A stretch of 64,000 nt of DNA from Pseudomonas mosselii (GTDB lineage: Bacteria > Pseudomonadota > Gammaproteobacteria > Pseudomonadales > Pseudomonadaceae): contig NZ_QJRP01000004.1 in NCBI RefSeq assembly GCF_003205295.1, forward strand, positions 248,001-312,000, in the 5' to 3' direction. Both the position numbers and the translations under genes were made by a program. The notes beneath the pieces were generated by a model, which made no database searches, was not told the origin of the DNA, and saw only the letters and a list, made by a program, of their open reading frames with translations. Below, in pieces: positions 8,105 through 18,727 of the stretch; the first letter of the stretch is position 1, and each line of letters opens with the position of its first letter.

Positions 8105-9364
8105 TTACTTGCGCTTCATCGACAGGAAGAACTCATCGTTGGTCTTGGTCTGCTTGAGCTTGTCGACCAGGAACTCGATGGCGGCGATCTCGTCCATCGG
8201 GTGCAGCAGCTTGCGCAGGATCCACATGCGCTGCAGTTCGTCGTCGGCGGTCAGCAGCTCTTCACGACGGGTACCGGACTTGTTGATGTTGATGGCCGGG
8301 AACACACGCTTCTCGGCGATACGACGGTCCAGGGGCAGCTCCATGTTGCCGGTACCCTTGAACTCTTCGTAGATCACTTCGTCCATCTTCGAGCCGGTCT
8401 CGACCAGCGCGGTGGCGATGATGGTCAGCGAACCGCCTTCCTCGATGTTACGCGCGGCACCGAAGAAACGCTTCGGCTTCTCCAGGGCGTGGGCATCGAC
8501 ACCACCGGTCAGTACCTTGCCGGAGCTCGGGATCACGGTGTTGTAGGCGCGGGCCAGACGGGTGATCGAGTCGAGCAGGATGACCACGTCCTTCTTGTGC
8601 TCGACCAGGCGCTTGGCCTTCTCGATGACCATTTCGGCGACCTGTACGTGACGGGTCGGCGGCTCGTCGAAGGTCGAGGCGACCACTTCGCCGCGCACGG
8701 TGCGCTGCATCTCGGTCACTTCCTCCGGGCGCTCGTCGATCAGCAGGACGATCAGGTGGCACTCGGGGTTGTTACGGGTGATGTTGGCCGCGATGTTCTG
8801 CAGCATGATGGTCTTGCCCGCTTTCGGCGGGGCGACGATCAGGCCGCGCTGGCCTTTGCCGATCGGGGCGCACAGGTCGATGACGCGACCGGTGAGGTCT
8901 TCGGTGGAACCGTTGCCGGCTTCCATCTTCAGGCGCTTGTTGGGGAACAGCGGCGTCAGGTTCTCGAAGAGAATCTTGTTCTTCGCGTTTTCCGGACGGT
9001 CGAAGTTGATGGTGTCGACCTTCAGCAGCGCGAAGTAACGCTCGCCTTCCTTCGGTGGACGGATCTTGCCGACGATGGTGTCGCCGGTGCGCAGGTTGAA
9101 GCGACGGATCTGGCTGGGCGAAACGTAGATGTCGTCAGGGCCGGCCAGGTAAGAGGCATCCGCCGAACGCAGGAAACCGAAACCATCCTGGAGAATCTCC
9201 AGCACGCCGTCACCCGAGATCTCTTCGCCGCTTTTCGCATGCTTTTTCAGCAGGGCGAAAATCACGTCCTGTTTGCGCGAACGGGCCATGTTTTCGATGC
9301 CCATCTGTTCGGCCATTTCCAAAAGATCGGTAATCGGCTTTTGCTTGAGTTCTGTCAGGTTCAT
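8105..9364 (-). CDS. rho: Transcription termination factor Rho
   Basis: This 419-residue protein is full-length Rho, a hexameric RNA-dependent ATPase that releases RNA polymerase from untranslated transcripts. The N-terminal RNA-binding region includes [17 protein letters not shown] and [15 protein letters not shown]. Walker A APPKAGKT is near residue 178, followed by [29 protein letters not shown] and the C-terminal [14 protein letters not shown]. It is monocistronic, with its own long leader (9365 onwards). Confidence 0.98.
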   Translation of the reverse strand: MNLTELKQKPITDLLEMAEQMGIENMARSRKQDVIFALLKKHAKSGEEISGDGVLEILQDGFGFLRSADASYLAGPDDIYVSPSQIRRFNLRTGDTIVGKIRPPKEGERYFALLKVDTINFDRPENAKNKILFENLTPLFPNKRLKMEAGNGSTEDLTGRVIDLCAPIGKGQRGLIVAPPKAGKTIMLQNIAANITRNNPECHLIVLLIDERPEEVTEMQRTVRGEVVASTFDEPPTRHVQVAEMVIEKAKRLVEHKKDVVILLDSITRLARAYNTVIPSSGKVLTGGVDAHALEKPKRFFGAARNIEEGGSLTIIATALVETGSKMDEVIYEEFKGTGNMELPLDRRIAEKRVFPAININKSGTRREELLTADDELQRMWILRKLLHPMDEIAAIEFLVDKLKQTKTNDEFFLSMKRK

Positions 9365-9518
9365 AAGGGGAGTGACGTAATCATGTAAGGAAGGGAGAAA
9401 TTAAGCGTTGGCTTAATGAGGCCGCGCCGCAAGATGGCGACAGGATCGCGTACTGATTCGAATTAGGGATGCTTCGGCGACGGCGTGCAGAGGGCACTGG
9501 AGAAGCAGTGCGAGACCG

Positions 9519-9547
9519 AATGTAACACTTGCTTTTTTCGACGTCTA
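9519..9547 (-). promoter_or_regulatory. Candidate rho promoter
   Basis: On the minus strand TAGACG (9547-9542) and TACATT (9524-9519) are spaced by 17 bases, giving a moderate sigma-70 match upstream of the rho leader. Confidence 0.4.
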
Positions 9548-9639
9548 GGGGTTTTGGCCACCGATTTCCGGGGCTATCCGTCTGGATGGGCGTGATAGCT
9601 GGGCCCGCCGGCCCTCGCGGAAAATGCCTACGACAGATA

Positions 9640-9666
9640 AAGAAAAGCCCCGCATTTGCGGGGCTT
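9640..9666 (-). terminator. trxA intrinsic terminator
   Basis: On the minus strand GCCCCGC (9664-9658), loop AAAT and GCGGGGC (9653-9647) form a perfect 7-bp GC stem followed by TTTTCTTT. It lies 8 bases past the trxA stop. Confidence 0.9.
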
Positions 9667-9673
9667 CACTACA

Positions 9674-10000
9674 TCACAGGTTGGCGTCGATGAACGCTTG
9701 CAGCTGCGATTTGGACAGCGCGCCGACCTTGGTGGCCTCGACGTTGCCGTTCTTGAACAGCATCAGCGTCGGGATGCCGCGCACGCCGTGCTTGGCCGGG
9801 GTTTCAGCGTTTTCGTCGATGTTCAGCTTGGCTACGACCAGTTTGCCTGCGTAGTCTTCGGCAATGGCGTCCAGTACCGGAGCGATCATCTTGCATGGAC
9901 CGCACCATTCAGCCCAGTAGTCGACCAGCACCGCGCCTTCAGCCTTCAGTACGTCGGCTTCGAAGCTGGCGTCGGTGACGTGTTTGATTTTGTCGCTCAT
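9674..10000 (-). CDS. trxA: Thioredoxin 1
   Basis: The 108-residue cytoplasmic protein-disulfide reductant has the redox motif WCGPC at residues 32-36 and the cis-proline in GIPTLMLF; its length is exactly that of E. coli TrxA. The start ATG at 10000 ([10 protein letters not shown]) is chosen over an upstream in-frame ATG at 10111, whose extra 37 residues are not thioredoxin-like. It is a single-gene unit with its own terminator and is divergent from ppx. Confidence 0.97.
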   Translation of the reverse strand: MSDKIKHVTDASFEADVLKAEGAVLVDYWAEWCGPCKMIAPVLDAIAEDYAGKLVVAKLNIDENAETPAKHGVRGIPTLMLFKNGNVEATKVGALSKSQLQAFIDANL

Positions 10001-10120
10001 GGAAATCTCCAAGGTCGTAAGCAATAAAAAACGTTGCCCATCATAGCGGCACCCTGGCGCGACAGGAAGCCACAGCTGATTGAGTGTAACTATAGTTGTG
10101 CAAGACGCCACGAATCGAAA

Positions 10121-10152
10121 CTGTCATGTCACGGTCATAACATTGCTATGAC
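10121..10152 (+). promoter_or_regulatory. Candidate PhoB box and -10 element for ppx
   Basis: CTGTCAT (10121-10127), four bases, then CGGTCAT (10132-10138) matches the PhoB box pattern of two CTGTCAT-like heptamers at 11-base spacing. A weaker third copy (TTGCTAT) begins at 10143. TATGAC at 10147-10152 sits where the -10 of a PhoB-dependent promoter would be. The site is about 95 bases before the ppx start. Confidence 0.6.
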
Positions 10153-10245
10153 ATTGCCATGCATCAAGCCTTGCCGTGCCGCTCGTTGGCGTATGCCCGC
10201 GATCGTGGCACGATTGCCGGGTTAACGACCGAGAACCTCCAGACC

Positions 10246-11748
10246 ATGCCGCATACCACCGCGAAGAACCTGTCTCTGATCGCCGCCATCGACCTGGGCT
10301 CCAACAGCTTCCACATGGTCGTGGCCAAGGCCCATCACACGGAAATCCGCATCCTCGAAAGGCTTGGAGAAAAGGTTCAGCTCGCCGCCGGCATCGACGA
10401 TGAGCGCAAGCTCAGCGAAGAAGCCATGCAACGCGGCCTGGAATGCCTCAAGCGCTTCGCCCAGCTGATCAATGGCATGCCTCAGGGCTCGGTGCGCATC
10501 GTCGGCACCAACGCCCTGCGCGAAGCGCGCAACCGCAACGAATTCATCCTGCGCGCCGAAGCCATCCTCGGCCACCCGGTCGAGGTCATCTCCGGCCGCG
10601 AAGAGGCGCGCCTGATCTACCTGGGCGTGTCCCACACCCTGGCCGACACCCCCGGCAAGCGCCTGGTCGCCGACATCGGCGGCGGCAGCACCGAGTTCAT
10701 CATCGGCCAGCGTTTCGAGCCGCTGCTGCGCGAAAGCCTGCAGATGGGCTGCGTCAGCTTCACCCAGCGCTACTTCCGCGATGGCAAGATCACCCCGGCG
10801 CGCTACGCCCAGGCCTACACCGCCGCGCGCCTGGAGTTGATGAGCATCGAAAACGCCCTGCACCGCCTGACCTGGGACGAGGCCATCGGCTCTTCCGGGA
10901 CCATCCGCGCCATCGCCGCGGCGATCAAGGCCATCGGCCAAGGCAGCGGCGAGGTCAACGCCGAGGGCCTGGCGGCGGTCAAGCGCAAGCTGTTCAAGCT
11001 CGGCGAGACCGACAAGATCGACTTCGAAGGGGTCAAGCCCGATCGGCGGACCATCTTCCCGGCGGGCCTGGCCATCCTCGAGGCGATCTTCGACGCCCTG
11101 GAGCTGCAGCGCATGGACCACTGCGACGGCGCCCTGCGCGAAGGCGTGCTGTTCGACCTGCTGGGCCGCCACCACCACGAGGACGTGCGCGAACGCACCC
11201 TGAACTCGCTGATGGAGCGCTATCACGTCGACCAGGGCCAGGCCGCGCGCGTGGAGCGCAAAGCGCTGCACGCCTTTGATCAGGTGGCCGCAGCGTGGGA
11301 TCTGGAGGACGGCAACTGGCGCGATCTTCTGGGATGGGCGGCGAAAATCCACGAAATAGGATTGGATATCGCCCACTACCATTACCACAAGCATGGCGCC
11401 TACCTGATCGAGCACTCCGACCTGTCCGGCTTCTCCCGCGAAGACCAGCAGATGATGGCCCTGCTGGTGCGCGGCCACCGTCGCAACATTCCCAAGGACA
11501 AGTTCGCCGAACTGGGCGATGAGGGCGTCAAGCTGCTGCGCCTGTGCGTGCTGCTGCGCTTCGCCATCCTGTTCCACCATATCCGTGGCACCCAGCAGAT
11601 GCCCAAGGTAGAGCTGCAGGCAGGCGACAACAGCCTGGAGGTGGTCTTCCCGAGCAGCTGGCTGGAGCAGAACCAGCTGACCCAGGCCGACTTCGCCAAC
11701 GAGGCGGAGTGGCTGGCGCGGGTTGGGTTTGTGCTGAGCGTGCGCTAA
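10246..11748 (+). CDS. ppx: Exopolyphosphatase
   Basis: This 500-residue Ppx/GppA-family enzyme hydrolyses terminal phosphates from polyphosphate. The actin-like fold motifs are [15 protein letters not shown] (near residue 14), a second phosphate loop [14 protein letters not shown] and [15 protein letters not shown]. The C-terminal half has the HD-like helical region with [20 protein letters not shown]. The start at 10246 (MPHTTAKN) is preferred; an upstream in-frame ATG at 10159 would add 29 residues without family likeness. It converges with ppk, so the synthetic and degradative enzymes of polyphosphate are adjacent but separately transcribed, with a REP pair between them. A candidate Pho box lies upstream. 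Confidence 0.95.
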   Translation: MPHTTAKNLSLIAAIDLGSNSFHMVVAKAHHTEIRILERLGEKVQLAAGIDDERKLSEEAMQRGLECLKRFAQLINGMPQGSVRIVGTNALREARNRNEFILRAEAILGHPVEVISGREEARLIYLGVSHTLADTPGKRLVADIGGGSTEFIIGQRFEPLLRESLQMGCVSFTQRYFRDGKITPARYAQAYTAARLELMSIENALHRLTWDEAIGSSGTIRAIAAAIKAIGQGSGEVNAEGLAAVKRKLFKLGETDKIDFEGVKPDRRTIFPAGLAILEAIFDALELQRMDHCDGALREGVLFDLLGRHHHEDVRERTLNSLMERYHVDQGQAARVERKALHAFDQVAAAWDLEDGNWRDLLGWAAKIHEIGLDIAHYHYHKHGAYLIEHSDLSGFSREDQQMMALLVRGHRRNIPKDKFAELGDEGVKLLRLCVLLRFAILFHHIRGTQQMPKVELQAGDNSLEVVFPSSWLEQNQLTQADFANEAEWLARVGFVLSVR

Positions 11749-11756
11749 AGGCCAAA

Positions 11757-11864
11757 GGGGGGCGCTGCGCGCCCCTTTCGCGACACAAGGCCGCTCCCAC
11801 AGGTGATCGCATTTCCCTGTGGGAGCGGCCTTGTGTCGCGAAAGGGCCGCAAAGCGGCCCCAGC
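11757..11864. repeat. REP element pair (GGCCTTGTGTCGCG type)
   Basis: Inverted REP copies with GC-rich hairpin extensions fill the 123-base gap between the convergent stops of ppx and ppk. They may act as a barrier to read-through. Confidence 0.9.
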
Positions 11865-11871
11865 AATCCAT

Positions 11872-14112
11872 CTAGCGTACGTTCAGCACCGGATTGCTCA
11901 GGCGCTCCAGCAGCGTAGCCTGCACACTGCGCGGATTCTGGTTGCCGGTCGGCGTGCTGCGCACGTAGCGCCCGTCCGGCTGCAGGGTCCAGGCCTGGGT
12001 GTTGTCGGTCAGGTACCCCTCCAGTTCCTTCTTCACCCGCAGCAGCAGCTTCTTGCCCTCCACCGGGAAGCAGGTCTCGACACGCTTGTCGAGGTTGCGC
12101 TCCATCCAGTCGGCGCTGGACAGGTAGATCTGCTCCTCGCCGCCGTTGAGGAAGTAGAACACCCGGGTGTGCTCGAGGAAGCGGCCGATGATCGAGCGCA
12201 CGTGGATGTTGTGCGACACCCCCGGGATGCCCGGGCGCAGGCAGCACATGCCGCGCACCACCAGGTCGATGCGCACGCCCGACTGGCTGGCCTTGTACAG
12301 CGCCTTGATGATCTTGGCGTCGGTCAGTGAGTTGAACTTGGCGATGATGTGCGCCGGCTTGCCTTCCAGGGCGAACTGAGTCTCCCGGGCGATCATGTCG
12401 AGCATGCCCTTCTTCAGGGTGAAGGGGGCGTGCAGCAGCTTCTTCATGCGCAGGGTCTTGCCCATGCCGATCAGCTGGCTGAACAGCTTGCCGACGTCCT
12501 CGGTGAGGGCGTCGTCGGAGGTCAGCAGGCTGTAGTCGGTGTACAGGCGTGCGTTGCCAGCGTGGTAGTTGCCGGTACCCAGGTGCGCGTAGCGGACGAT
12601 CTCGCCCTGCTCGCGGCGCAGGATCAGCATCATCTTGGCGTGGGTCTTGAAGCCCACCACGCCGTAGATCACCACCGCGCCGGCAGCCTGCAGGCGGCTG
12701 GCCATCTGCAGGTTGGACTCTTCGTCGAAGCGCGCGCGCAGTTCGATCACCGCGGTGACCTCCTTGCCGTTACGCGCCGCGTCCACCAGGGCGTCGACGA
12801 TCTCCGAGTTGGCGCCCGAGCGGTACAGGGTCTGGCGCACGGCGAGTACGTGCGGGTCCTTGGCGGCCTGGCGCAACAGGTCGATCACCGGGGTGAACGA
12901 CTCGAACGGGTGCATCAGCAGCACATCCTGCTTGCCGATCACACTGAAGATGTTGTCGGCGTTCTGCAGCAGCTTGGGGATCGCCGGGGTGAACGGCGTG
13001 TACTGCAGCTCCGGATGGCTGTCGAGGCCGGTGATGCTGAACAGGCGGGTCAGGTTGACCGGGCCGTTGACTTGGTACAGCTCGCTCTCGCTCAGGCTGA
13101 ACTGCTTGAGCAGGTAGTCGGAGAGGTGTTTCGGGCAGGTGTCGGCCACCTCGAGACGCACGGCGTCGCCGTAGCGGCGCGAGAACAGCTCGCCGCGCAG
13201 GGCGCGGGCCAGGTCGTCGACTTCCTCGGAGTCCAGCGCCAGGTCGGCGTTACGGGTCAGGCGGAACTGGTAGCAGCCCTTGACTTTCATGCCCTGGAAC
13301 AGGTCGTCGGCGTGAGCGTGGATCATCGACGACAGGAACACATAGTTGTCGCCCGGGCCACCGACCTCTTCCGGCACGCGGATGACCCGCGGCAGCAGGC
13401 GCGGCGCCGGGATGATCGCCAGGCCCGAATCGCGGCCAAAGGCATCGACACCCTCGAGCTCGACGATGAAGTTCAGGCTCTTGTTCACCAGCAGCGGGAA
13501 CGGGTGGGTCGGGTCGAGGCCGATCGGGGTGATGATCGGCGCGATCTCGTCGCGGAAGTAGCGGCGCACCCAGGTCTTGAGCTTGGGTGTCCAGTAGCGC
13601 CGGCGGATGAAGCGGATGGCGTGCTTCTCCAGCTCCGGCAGCAGCACGTCGTTGAGGATCGCGTACTGACGGTCCACCTCAAGGTGCACCAGCTCGCTGA
13701 TGCGCGCCAGCGCCTGGTGCGGCTGCAGACCGTCGGCGCCGGCCTGCTCGCGGGCGAAGTTGATCTGCTTCTTCAGGCCCGCCACGCGGATCTCGAAGAA
13801 CTCGTCGAGGTTGCTGGAGAAGATCAGCAGGAACTTCAGGCGCTCGAGCAGCGGGTACGATTCGTCCAGCGCCTGCTCCAGCACGCGGATGTTGAACTGC
13901 AGCTGCGAGAGCTCGCGATGAATGTACAGGCTGCTGTCGTCCAGGCTCGGCACGGCGATCGCCGGGGCCGGCGCAGGCGCTGGTGCCGGGGCGGCTTCGG
14001 CGACCGCTTCCGGCTCCACTACCGCCGGCAGGTCGGGCGGGGTCTGCACCATCTCTTCGGGCACGGCCTGGGCATCCTTGATCTCGACAGGGGTTAGCAC
14101 TTCGTTATTCAT
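11872..14112 (-). CDS. ppk: Polyphosphate kinase 1
   Basis: The 746-residue product makes polyphosphate from ATP. After an Ala/Pro-rich N-terminal extension ([17 protein letters not shown], residues about 40-55) the conserved PPK1 domains begin at [19 protein letters not shown]. The phosphorylated histidine is most likely in [15 protein letters not shown] (near residue 489). Other PPK1 motifs seen are [20 protein letters not shown] and [13 protein letters not shown]. The low-complexity extension makes it longer than E. coli Ppk (688 residues). It lies 19 bases downstream of hemB and is probably cotranscribed with it; AGGA precedes the start. Confidence 0.96.
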   Translation of the reverse strand: MNNEVLTPVEIKDAQAVPEEMVQTPPDLPAVVEPEAVAEAAPAPAPAPAPAIAVPSLDDSSLYIHRELSQLQFNIRVLEQALDESYPLLERLKFLLIFSSNLDEFFEIRVAGLKKQINFAREQAGADGLQPHQALARISELVHLEVDRQYAILNDVLLPELEKHAIRFIRRRYWTPKLKTWVRRYFRDEIAPIITPIGLDPTHPFPLLVNKSLNFIVELEGVDAFGRDSGLAIIPAPRLLPRVIRVPEEVGGPGDNYVFLSSMIHAHADDLFQGMKVKGCYQFRLTRNADLALDSEEVDDLARALRGELFSRRYGDAVRLEVADTCPKHLSDYLLKQFSLSESELYQVNGPVNLTRLFSITGLDSHPELQYTPFTPAIPKLLQNADNIFSVIGKQDVLLMHPFESFTPVIDLLRQAAKDPHVLAVRQTLYRSGANSEIVDALVDAARNGKEVTAVIELRARFDEESNLQMASRLQAAGAVVIYGVVGFKTHAKMMLILRREQGEIVRYAHLGTGNYHAGNARLYTDYSLLTSDDALTEDVGKLFSQLIGMGKTLRMKKLLHAPFTLKKGMLDMIARETQFALEGKPAHIIAKFNSLTDAKIIKALYKASQSGVRIDLVVRGMCCLRPGIPGVSHNIHVRSIIGRFLEHTRVFYFLNGGEEQIYLSSADWMERNLDKRVETCFPVEGKKLLLRVKKELEGYLTDNTQAWTLQPDGRYVRSTPTGNQNPRSVQATLLERLSNPVLNVR

Positions 14113-14131
14113 CTGACGTTCCTGGAGGGCG

Positions 14132-15181
<1,050 letters not shown>

Positions 15182-15349
15182 TTATAAGCGGCCATTATGA
15201 CGCCTGTGTTACATCCTTAGGCAACCCTGCGACTTGTGGCCGCAGCCATTGTCGTTGCAGGGAATCTTCACGTCGAGACACATTTGGACACTTTCCCCAA
15301 CGCGCCCGAAGGGGTAGGCTGCGCGTTCATTTCGCCAGCACGCCAGAAA

Positions 15350-15994
15350 ATGCTTCAACAATTCCTGAACGATTTCGGCTACTTTGCCCTTTTTCTCGGC
15401 ACGTTCTTCGAGGGCGAGACCATCCTGGTGCTCGCGGGCTTTCTTGCGTTCCGCGAATATATGGACATCAAGCTGGTGGTGCTGGTGGCCTTCTGCGGCA
15501 GCTACGCCGGCGACCAGTTGTGGTATTTCATGGGCCGCCGCCACGGGCGCAAGATCCTCGCCCGCAAGCCGCGCTGGCAGGCCATGGGTGACCGGGCGCT
15601 GGAGCACATCCGCCGCCATCCGGACATCTGGGTGCTGAGTTTCCGCTTCGTCTACGGCTTGCGCACGGTGATGCCGGTGGCTATCGGCCTGTCCGGCTAC
15701 CCGCCGCGCCGCTACCTGCTGCTCAATGGCATCGGCGCCGCGGTGTGGGCCCTGGCCCTGGGGCTGGCCGCCTACCACTTCGGTGCCATTCTCGAAGGCA
15801 TGCTCGGCAGCATCAAGAAGTACGAGCTATGGGTGCTCGGCGGCCTGCTGGTGCTGGGCCTGGCGCTCTGGCTGCGCCGACGTTTTCGCAACCTCCGCGC
15901 CGAGCGCCGCGCGGCGGCAGAAGGCCAGGCCGCCGAGGCTGAGCAGGCTGTAGCCCAGGAGCAGCCACCAGAACACGGGCGTGACCAGCGCTAA
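15350..15994 (+). CDS. DedA-family inner-membrane protein
   Basis: The 214-residue protein has the SNARE-associated/DedA core: MLQQFLNDFGYFALFLGTF, EGETILVLAGFLA, GDQLWYFMGRRHG and the signature FRFVYGLRTVMPVAIGLSGY, with several membrane segments. DedA proteins are proposed to flip undecaprenyl phosphate or phosphatidylethanolamine, and mutants have envelope and proton-motive-force defects. The start at 15350 gives the normal length; an upstream extension to 15236 looks non-coding. The last 56 codons (charged Arg/Ala/Glu-rich tail after a final membrane helix) overlap, antisense, the 3' end of the convergent desaturase gene. Confidence 0.88.
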   Translation: MLQQFLNDFGYFALFLGTFFEGETILVLAGFLAFREYMDIKLVVLVAFCGSYAGDQLWYFMGRRHGRKILARKPRWQAMGDRALEHIRRHPDIWVLSFRFVYGLRTVMPVAIGLSGYPPRRYLLLNGIGAAVWALALGLAAYHFGAILEGMLGSIKKYELWVLGGLLVLGLALWLRRRFRNLRAERRAAAEGQAAEAEQAVAQEQPPEHGRDQR

Positions 15995-17122
15995 GCCAAG
16001 CGCGCCGGCCAGATACAGCGCCGGCGCATTCGACAGCAGTCGCACTATCTCCAGGCGTCCCGTCCAAGGTCGGTCCTCCAGCGCCACCCCCAGCACGAAC
16101 AGCCCGAACGCCATCACCGTCCAGCCCAATACCAGGGCTGCAGGCGCCACCCGCTCCGCCACCTCCATCAGATAGCTGCCCAGCGCCACATAGACCGCGA
16201 ACTGCACGGTGACGTACACCTGCCGCGCGCCGCCCAGGGGAATCGCGAACTTGCGAAACGCCGCCAGGTCCTGCTTGGGCTGTGGATAAGCGGCGGCCAC
16301 ATCCGCCGGGCGCCAGCCGGTGGGCATGAACCAGATGCGCAGCTTGTCCCACCAGTTGCTGGCGCGGCGAGCGTCTTGCCAGAGTTGGGCGTAGAACTGC
16401 ACGTTGGCCCACAGCGGGTTCCAGCTGGCCAGCGGCGTGGTCACGCCGAAGATCACCGGCTCGCGCTCGTCCTCTTCCTGGAAAGTGCCGAACAGCCGAT
16501 CCCAGATTATGAACACGCCGCCGTAGTTGCGATCCAAGTACAGAGGATTCTGCGCATGGTGGACACGATGGTTGGACGGCGTGATGAAGATCCACTCCAG
16601 CCAGCCCAGCTTGGGCACATGGCGGGTGTGCACCCAGAACTGGTACAGCAGGTTCAGCGACGCCACGGTGATGAACACCAGCGGCGGCACGCCCAGCAGC
16701 GCCAGCGGCAGGTAGAAGATCCAGGAGAACAGGAAACCGCTGCTGGTCTGACGCAGGGCGGTGGTGAGGTTGTATTCCTCGCTCTGGTGGTGCACAGAGT
16801 GCGCGGCCCACAACACATTGCGCTCGTGGCCCAGGCGGTGCAGCCAGTAGTAGCAGAGGTCGTAGAGCACGAAGGCGACCACCCACACCCACCAGGCATC
16901 GGCCGGCAGCCGCAACCAGGCCAGGTGCTCCCAGGCCACGGCGTAGGTGATCAAACCCACACCTTTGGTCAGCAGCCCGGTGCTGGTAGACAGCGCGCCG
17001 GTGCTCAGGCTGTTGATCGAATCGGCGAGCTGGTAGTTACGCCGCCCGCGCACGCGGTCGGCGATCAGCTCCACCGCGATCAGCACGAAGAAGAACGGCA
17101 CGGCCAGCAGAATCAGGTCCAT
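15827..17122 (-). CDS. Sterol desaturase / fatty acid hydroxylase superfamily membrane protein
   Basis: The 431-residue membrane protein has the three histidine clusters of di-iron membrane hydroxylases: HRLGH (near residue 95), HSVHHQ (near 108) and HRVHH (near 187). These sit between hydrophobic helices. The substrate is unknown; relatives act on sterol-like or fatty-acyl chains and alkylglycerols. A C-terminal extension of about 150 residues adds further helices. The start at 17122 has GGAGG 10 bases upstream; an upstream in-frame ATG at 17173 lacks this. The 3' end overlaps the convergent DedA gene by 168 bases, an unusually long convergent overlap for bacteria. Confidence 0.85.
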   Translation of the reverse strand: MDLILLAVPFFFVLIAVELIADRVRGRRNYQLADSINSLSTGALSTSTGLLTKGVGLITYAVAWEHLAWLRLPADAWWVWVVAFVLYDLCYYWLHRLGHERNVLWAAHSVHHQSEEYNLTTALRQTSSGFLFSWIFYLPLALLGVPPLVFITVASLNLLYQFWVHTRHVPKLGWLEWIFITPSNHRVHHAQNPLYLDRNYGGVFIIWDRLFGTFQEEDEREPVIFGVTTPLASWNPLWANVQFYAQLWQDARRASNWWDKLRIWFMPTGWRPADVAAAYPQPKQDLAAFRKFAIPLGGARQVYVTVQFAVYVALGSYLMEVAERVAPAALVLGWTVMAFGLFVLGVALEDRPWTGRLEIVRLLSNAPALYLAGALGLALVTPVFWWLLLGYSLLSLGGLAFCRRAALGAEVAKTSAQPERQAQHQQAAEHP

Positions 17123-17235
17123 GAACGGCCACCTCCAAGGTTGTCCACGAAGATTAGGCCCGCCGAAGGGCAAATCCCATGGCTACATCTGCCAAACTAG
17201 AGGACATTTAGCGCCTCGACACTGGAGTATTGAGC

Positions 17236-17901
17236 ATGACGAAAAAAGTTGCGGTGATTCTGTCCGGTTGCGGCGTGTACGACGGCGCCGAGATCCACGA
17301 AAGCGTGATCACCCTGCTGCGCCTGGACCAGCGTGGCGCCCAGGTGCAGTGCTTCGCGCCGAACATCGCGCAGATGCATGTGATCGACCACCTGACCAAA
17401 GAAGAGATGCCCGAGTCGCGCAATGTGCTGGTGGAATCGGCGCGTATCGCCCGTGGCGAGGTCAAGGACATCCGCAAGGCCAGTGTCGAGGACTTCGACG
17501 CCCTCATCGTTCCCGGCGGCTTCGGTGCGGCCAAGAATCTCTCCAACTTTGCCGTCGAAGGCGACAAGTGCAGCGTGCAGCCGGACGTGCTGGCCCTGGC
17601 CGAGGCCTTCGCCGAGGCGGGCAAGCCAGTCGGCCTGATCTGCATCTCGCCGGCCCTTGCGGCGAAGATCTACGGCCCAGGCGTGGTCTGCACCATCGGC
17701 AAAGACGCCGACACCAGCGCGGCAGTGGTGAAGATGGGCGGCACCCATGAGGAATGCGATGTGCACGACATCGTCGAGGATACCCAGCGCAAGCTGGTGA
17801 CTACCCCGGCGTACATGCTGGCCAAGTCGATCAGCGAAGCGGCAGGCGGCATCAACAAGCTGGTGGACCGGGTGCTGGAGCTGACCCACGAGAACGACTG
17901 A
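17236..17901 (+). CDS. elbB: Isoprenoid biosynthesis glyoxalase ElbB
   Basis: This 221-residue DJ-1/PfpI-superfamily protein resembles E. coli ElbB. Recognisable segments are VILSGCGVYDGAEIHESV at the N-terminus, DFDALIVPGGFGAAKNLSNF, and the nucleophile-elbow region PVGLICISPALAAKIYG with the conserved cysteine. ElbB has glyoxalase activity in vitro and was linked to isoprenoid output; the physiological substrate is unsettled. The start ATG at 17236 has GGAG 8 bases upstream. It is divergent from the desaturase gene and probably monocistronic. Confidence 0.92.
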   Translation: MTKKVAVILSGCGVYDGAEIHESVITLLRLDQRGAQVQCFAPNIAQMHVIDHLTKEEMPESRNVLVESARIARGEVKDIRKASVEDFDALIVPGGFGAAKNLSNFAVEGDKCSVQPDVLALAEAFAEAGKPVGLICISPALAAKIYGPGVVCTIGKDADTSAAVVKMGGTHEECDVHDIVEDTQRKLVTTPAYMLAKSISEAAGGINKLVDRVLELTHEND

Positions 17902-17937
17902 TAAACGCTGGTGTAGGGACAACTGTCTTGTGATTAC

Positions 17938-18116
17938 CGGCCTCATCGCCGGCAAGCTGGCTCCTACAGGTAAAGCGCAGACCCATGGCCGCTGCGGTCC
18001 CTGTGGGAGCGGCCTTGTGTCGCGATGGGCTGCGTAGCAGCCCCGGCGATTTTGCATGATGCCGAGATCCTGGGGCCGCTACGCGCCCCATCGCGACACA
18101 AGGCCGTTCCCACAAG
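17938..18116. repeat. REP cluster (one single copy and one inverted pair)
   Basis: A degenerate REP half (GGCAAGCTGGCTCCTACAGG, about 17951-17970) is followed by a full inverted pair of the GGCCTTGTGTCGCG subtype at about 17999-18116. The cluster occupies the convergent gap between elbB and the YaiI-family gene. Confidence 0.85.
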
Positions 18117-18141
18117 CTTGGCGAATGCTTCCGGGATAGCG

Positions 18142-18594
18142 TCAGGCTTTGGACAAGCGGGACAGGATCCGGTCCAGCGCATTGGCGAACGCCTGCTTCT
18201 CGCGCTCGCCATAAGGCGCCTGGCCGCCGCCGACCTGGCCCTGCTCGCGCAGCTCGGTGAACAGGTTGCGTACCGCCAGGCGATCGCCCATGTTGCGCTC
18301 GTCGAACTCACGGCCACGCGGGTCCAGCGCCGCCACGCCCTTCTTGATCAGACGGTCGGCCAGCGGCACGTCGCTGCAGATCACCAGCTCGCCGGGCTCG
18401 GCGTTCTCCACCAGGTAGTCATCGGCAGCGTCCATGCCGCTGGGCACCACGATCAGCCGCACGCAGGCGAAGGCCGGCTTGATCTGCGGCTGGCCGGCCA
18501 CCATCACCACTTCGAGCTTGCGCTTGAGGGCGAACTTGACGATCAGGTCCTTGGCCGCCTTGGGGCAGGCGTCGGCATCGATCCATACACGCAT
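18142..18594 (-). CDS. YaiI/YqxD family protein (UPF0178)
   Basis: This 150-residue protein begins MRVWIDADACPKAAKDLIVK, the hallmark of the UPF0178 family, with NYN/PIN-like acidic residues (DADACP, DDYLV near residue 59, CSDVPLADRLI). The fold suggests a nuclease-like metal site, but no activity has been firmly assigned to the family. The start at 18594 is taken from this motif; the open frame extending upstream to 18999 crosses a REP element and the neighbouring gene and is rejected. Confidence 0.88.
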   Translation of the reverse strand: MRVWIDADACPKAAKDLIVKFALKRKLEVVMVAGQPQIKPAFACVRLIVVPSGMDAADDYLVENAEPGELVICSDVPLADRLIKKGVAALDPRGREFDERNMGDRLAVRNLFTELREQGQVGGGQAPYGEREKQAFANALDRILSRLSKA

Positions 18595-18615
18595 TGCTTT
18601 CGTATCCTCGCAAAG

Positions 18616-18718
18616 CTGGGAGGGCTGCGCCCTCCTTTCGCGACACAAGGCCGCTCCCACAGTGCTGCCAGTATGCCTGTGGAGTGGCCTTGCGTCGCGA
18701 TGGGCCGCATGACGGCCC
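18616..18718. repeat. REP element pair (GGCCTTGTGTCGCG type)
   Basis: Inverted REP arms lie between the FTR1 permease gene and the YaiI-family gene, both on the minus strand. One arm is degenerate (CTGTGGAGTGGCCTTGCGTCG). Confidence 0.8.
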
Positions 18719-18727
18719 TCAAGTTTC

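Larger units (their letters stand above)
9365..9673. other. rho leader and trxA-rho intergenic region
   Basis: These 309 bases separate trxA and rho, both on the minus strand. They contain the trxA terminator (9640-9666), a candidate rho promoter (9519-9547) and an untranslated rho leader of roughly 150 bases. Rho is known to be autoregulated by attenuation in its leader in E. coli. No small leader peptide is obvious here. Confidence 0.55.

Noticed and set aside
10222..11871. Minus-strand frame of 549 codons opposite ppx
   Set aside because: It is antisense to the well-supported ppx gene and starts inside REP sequence.
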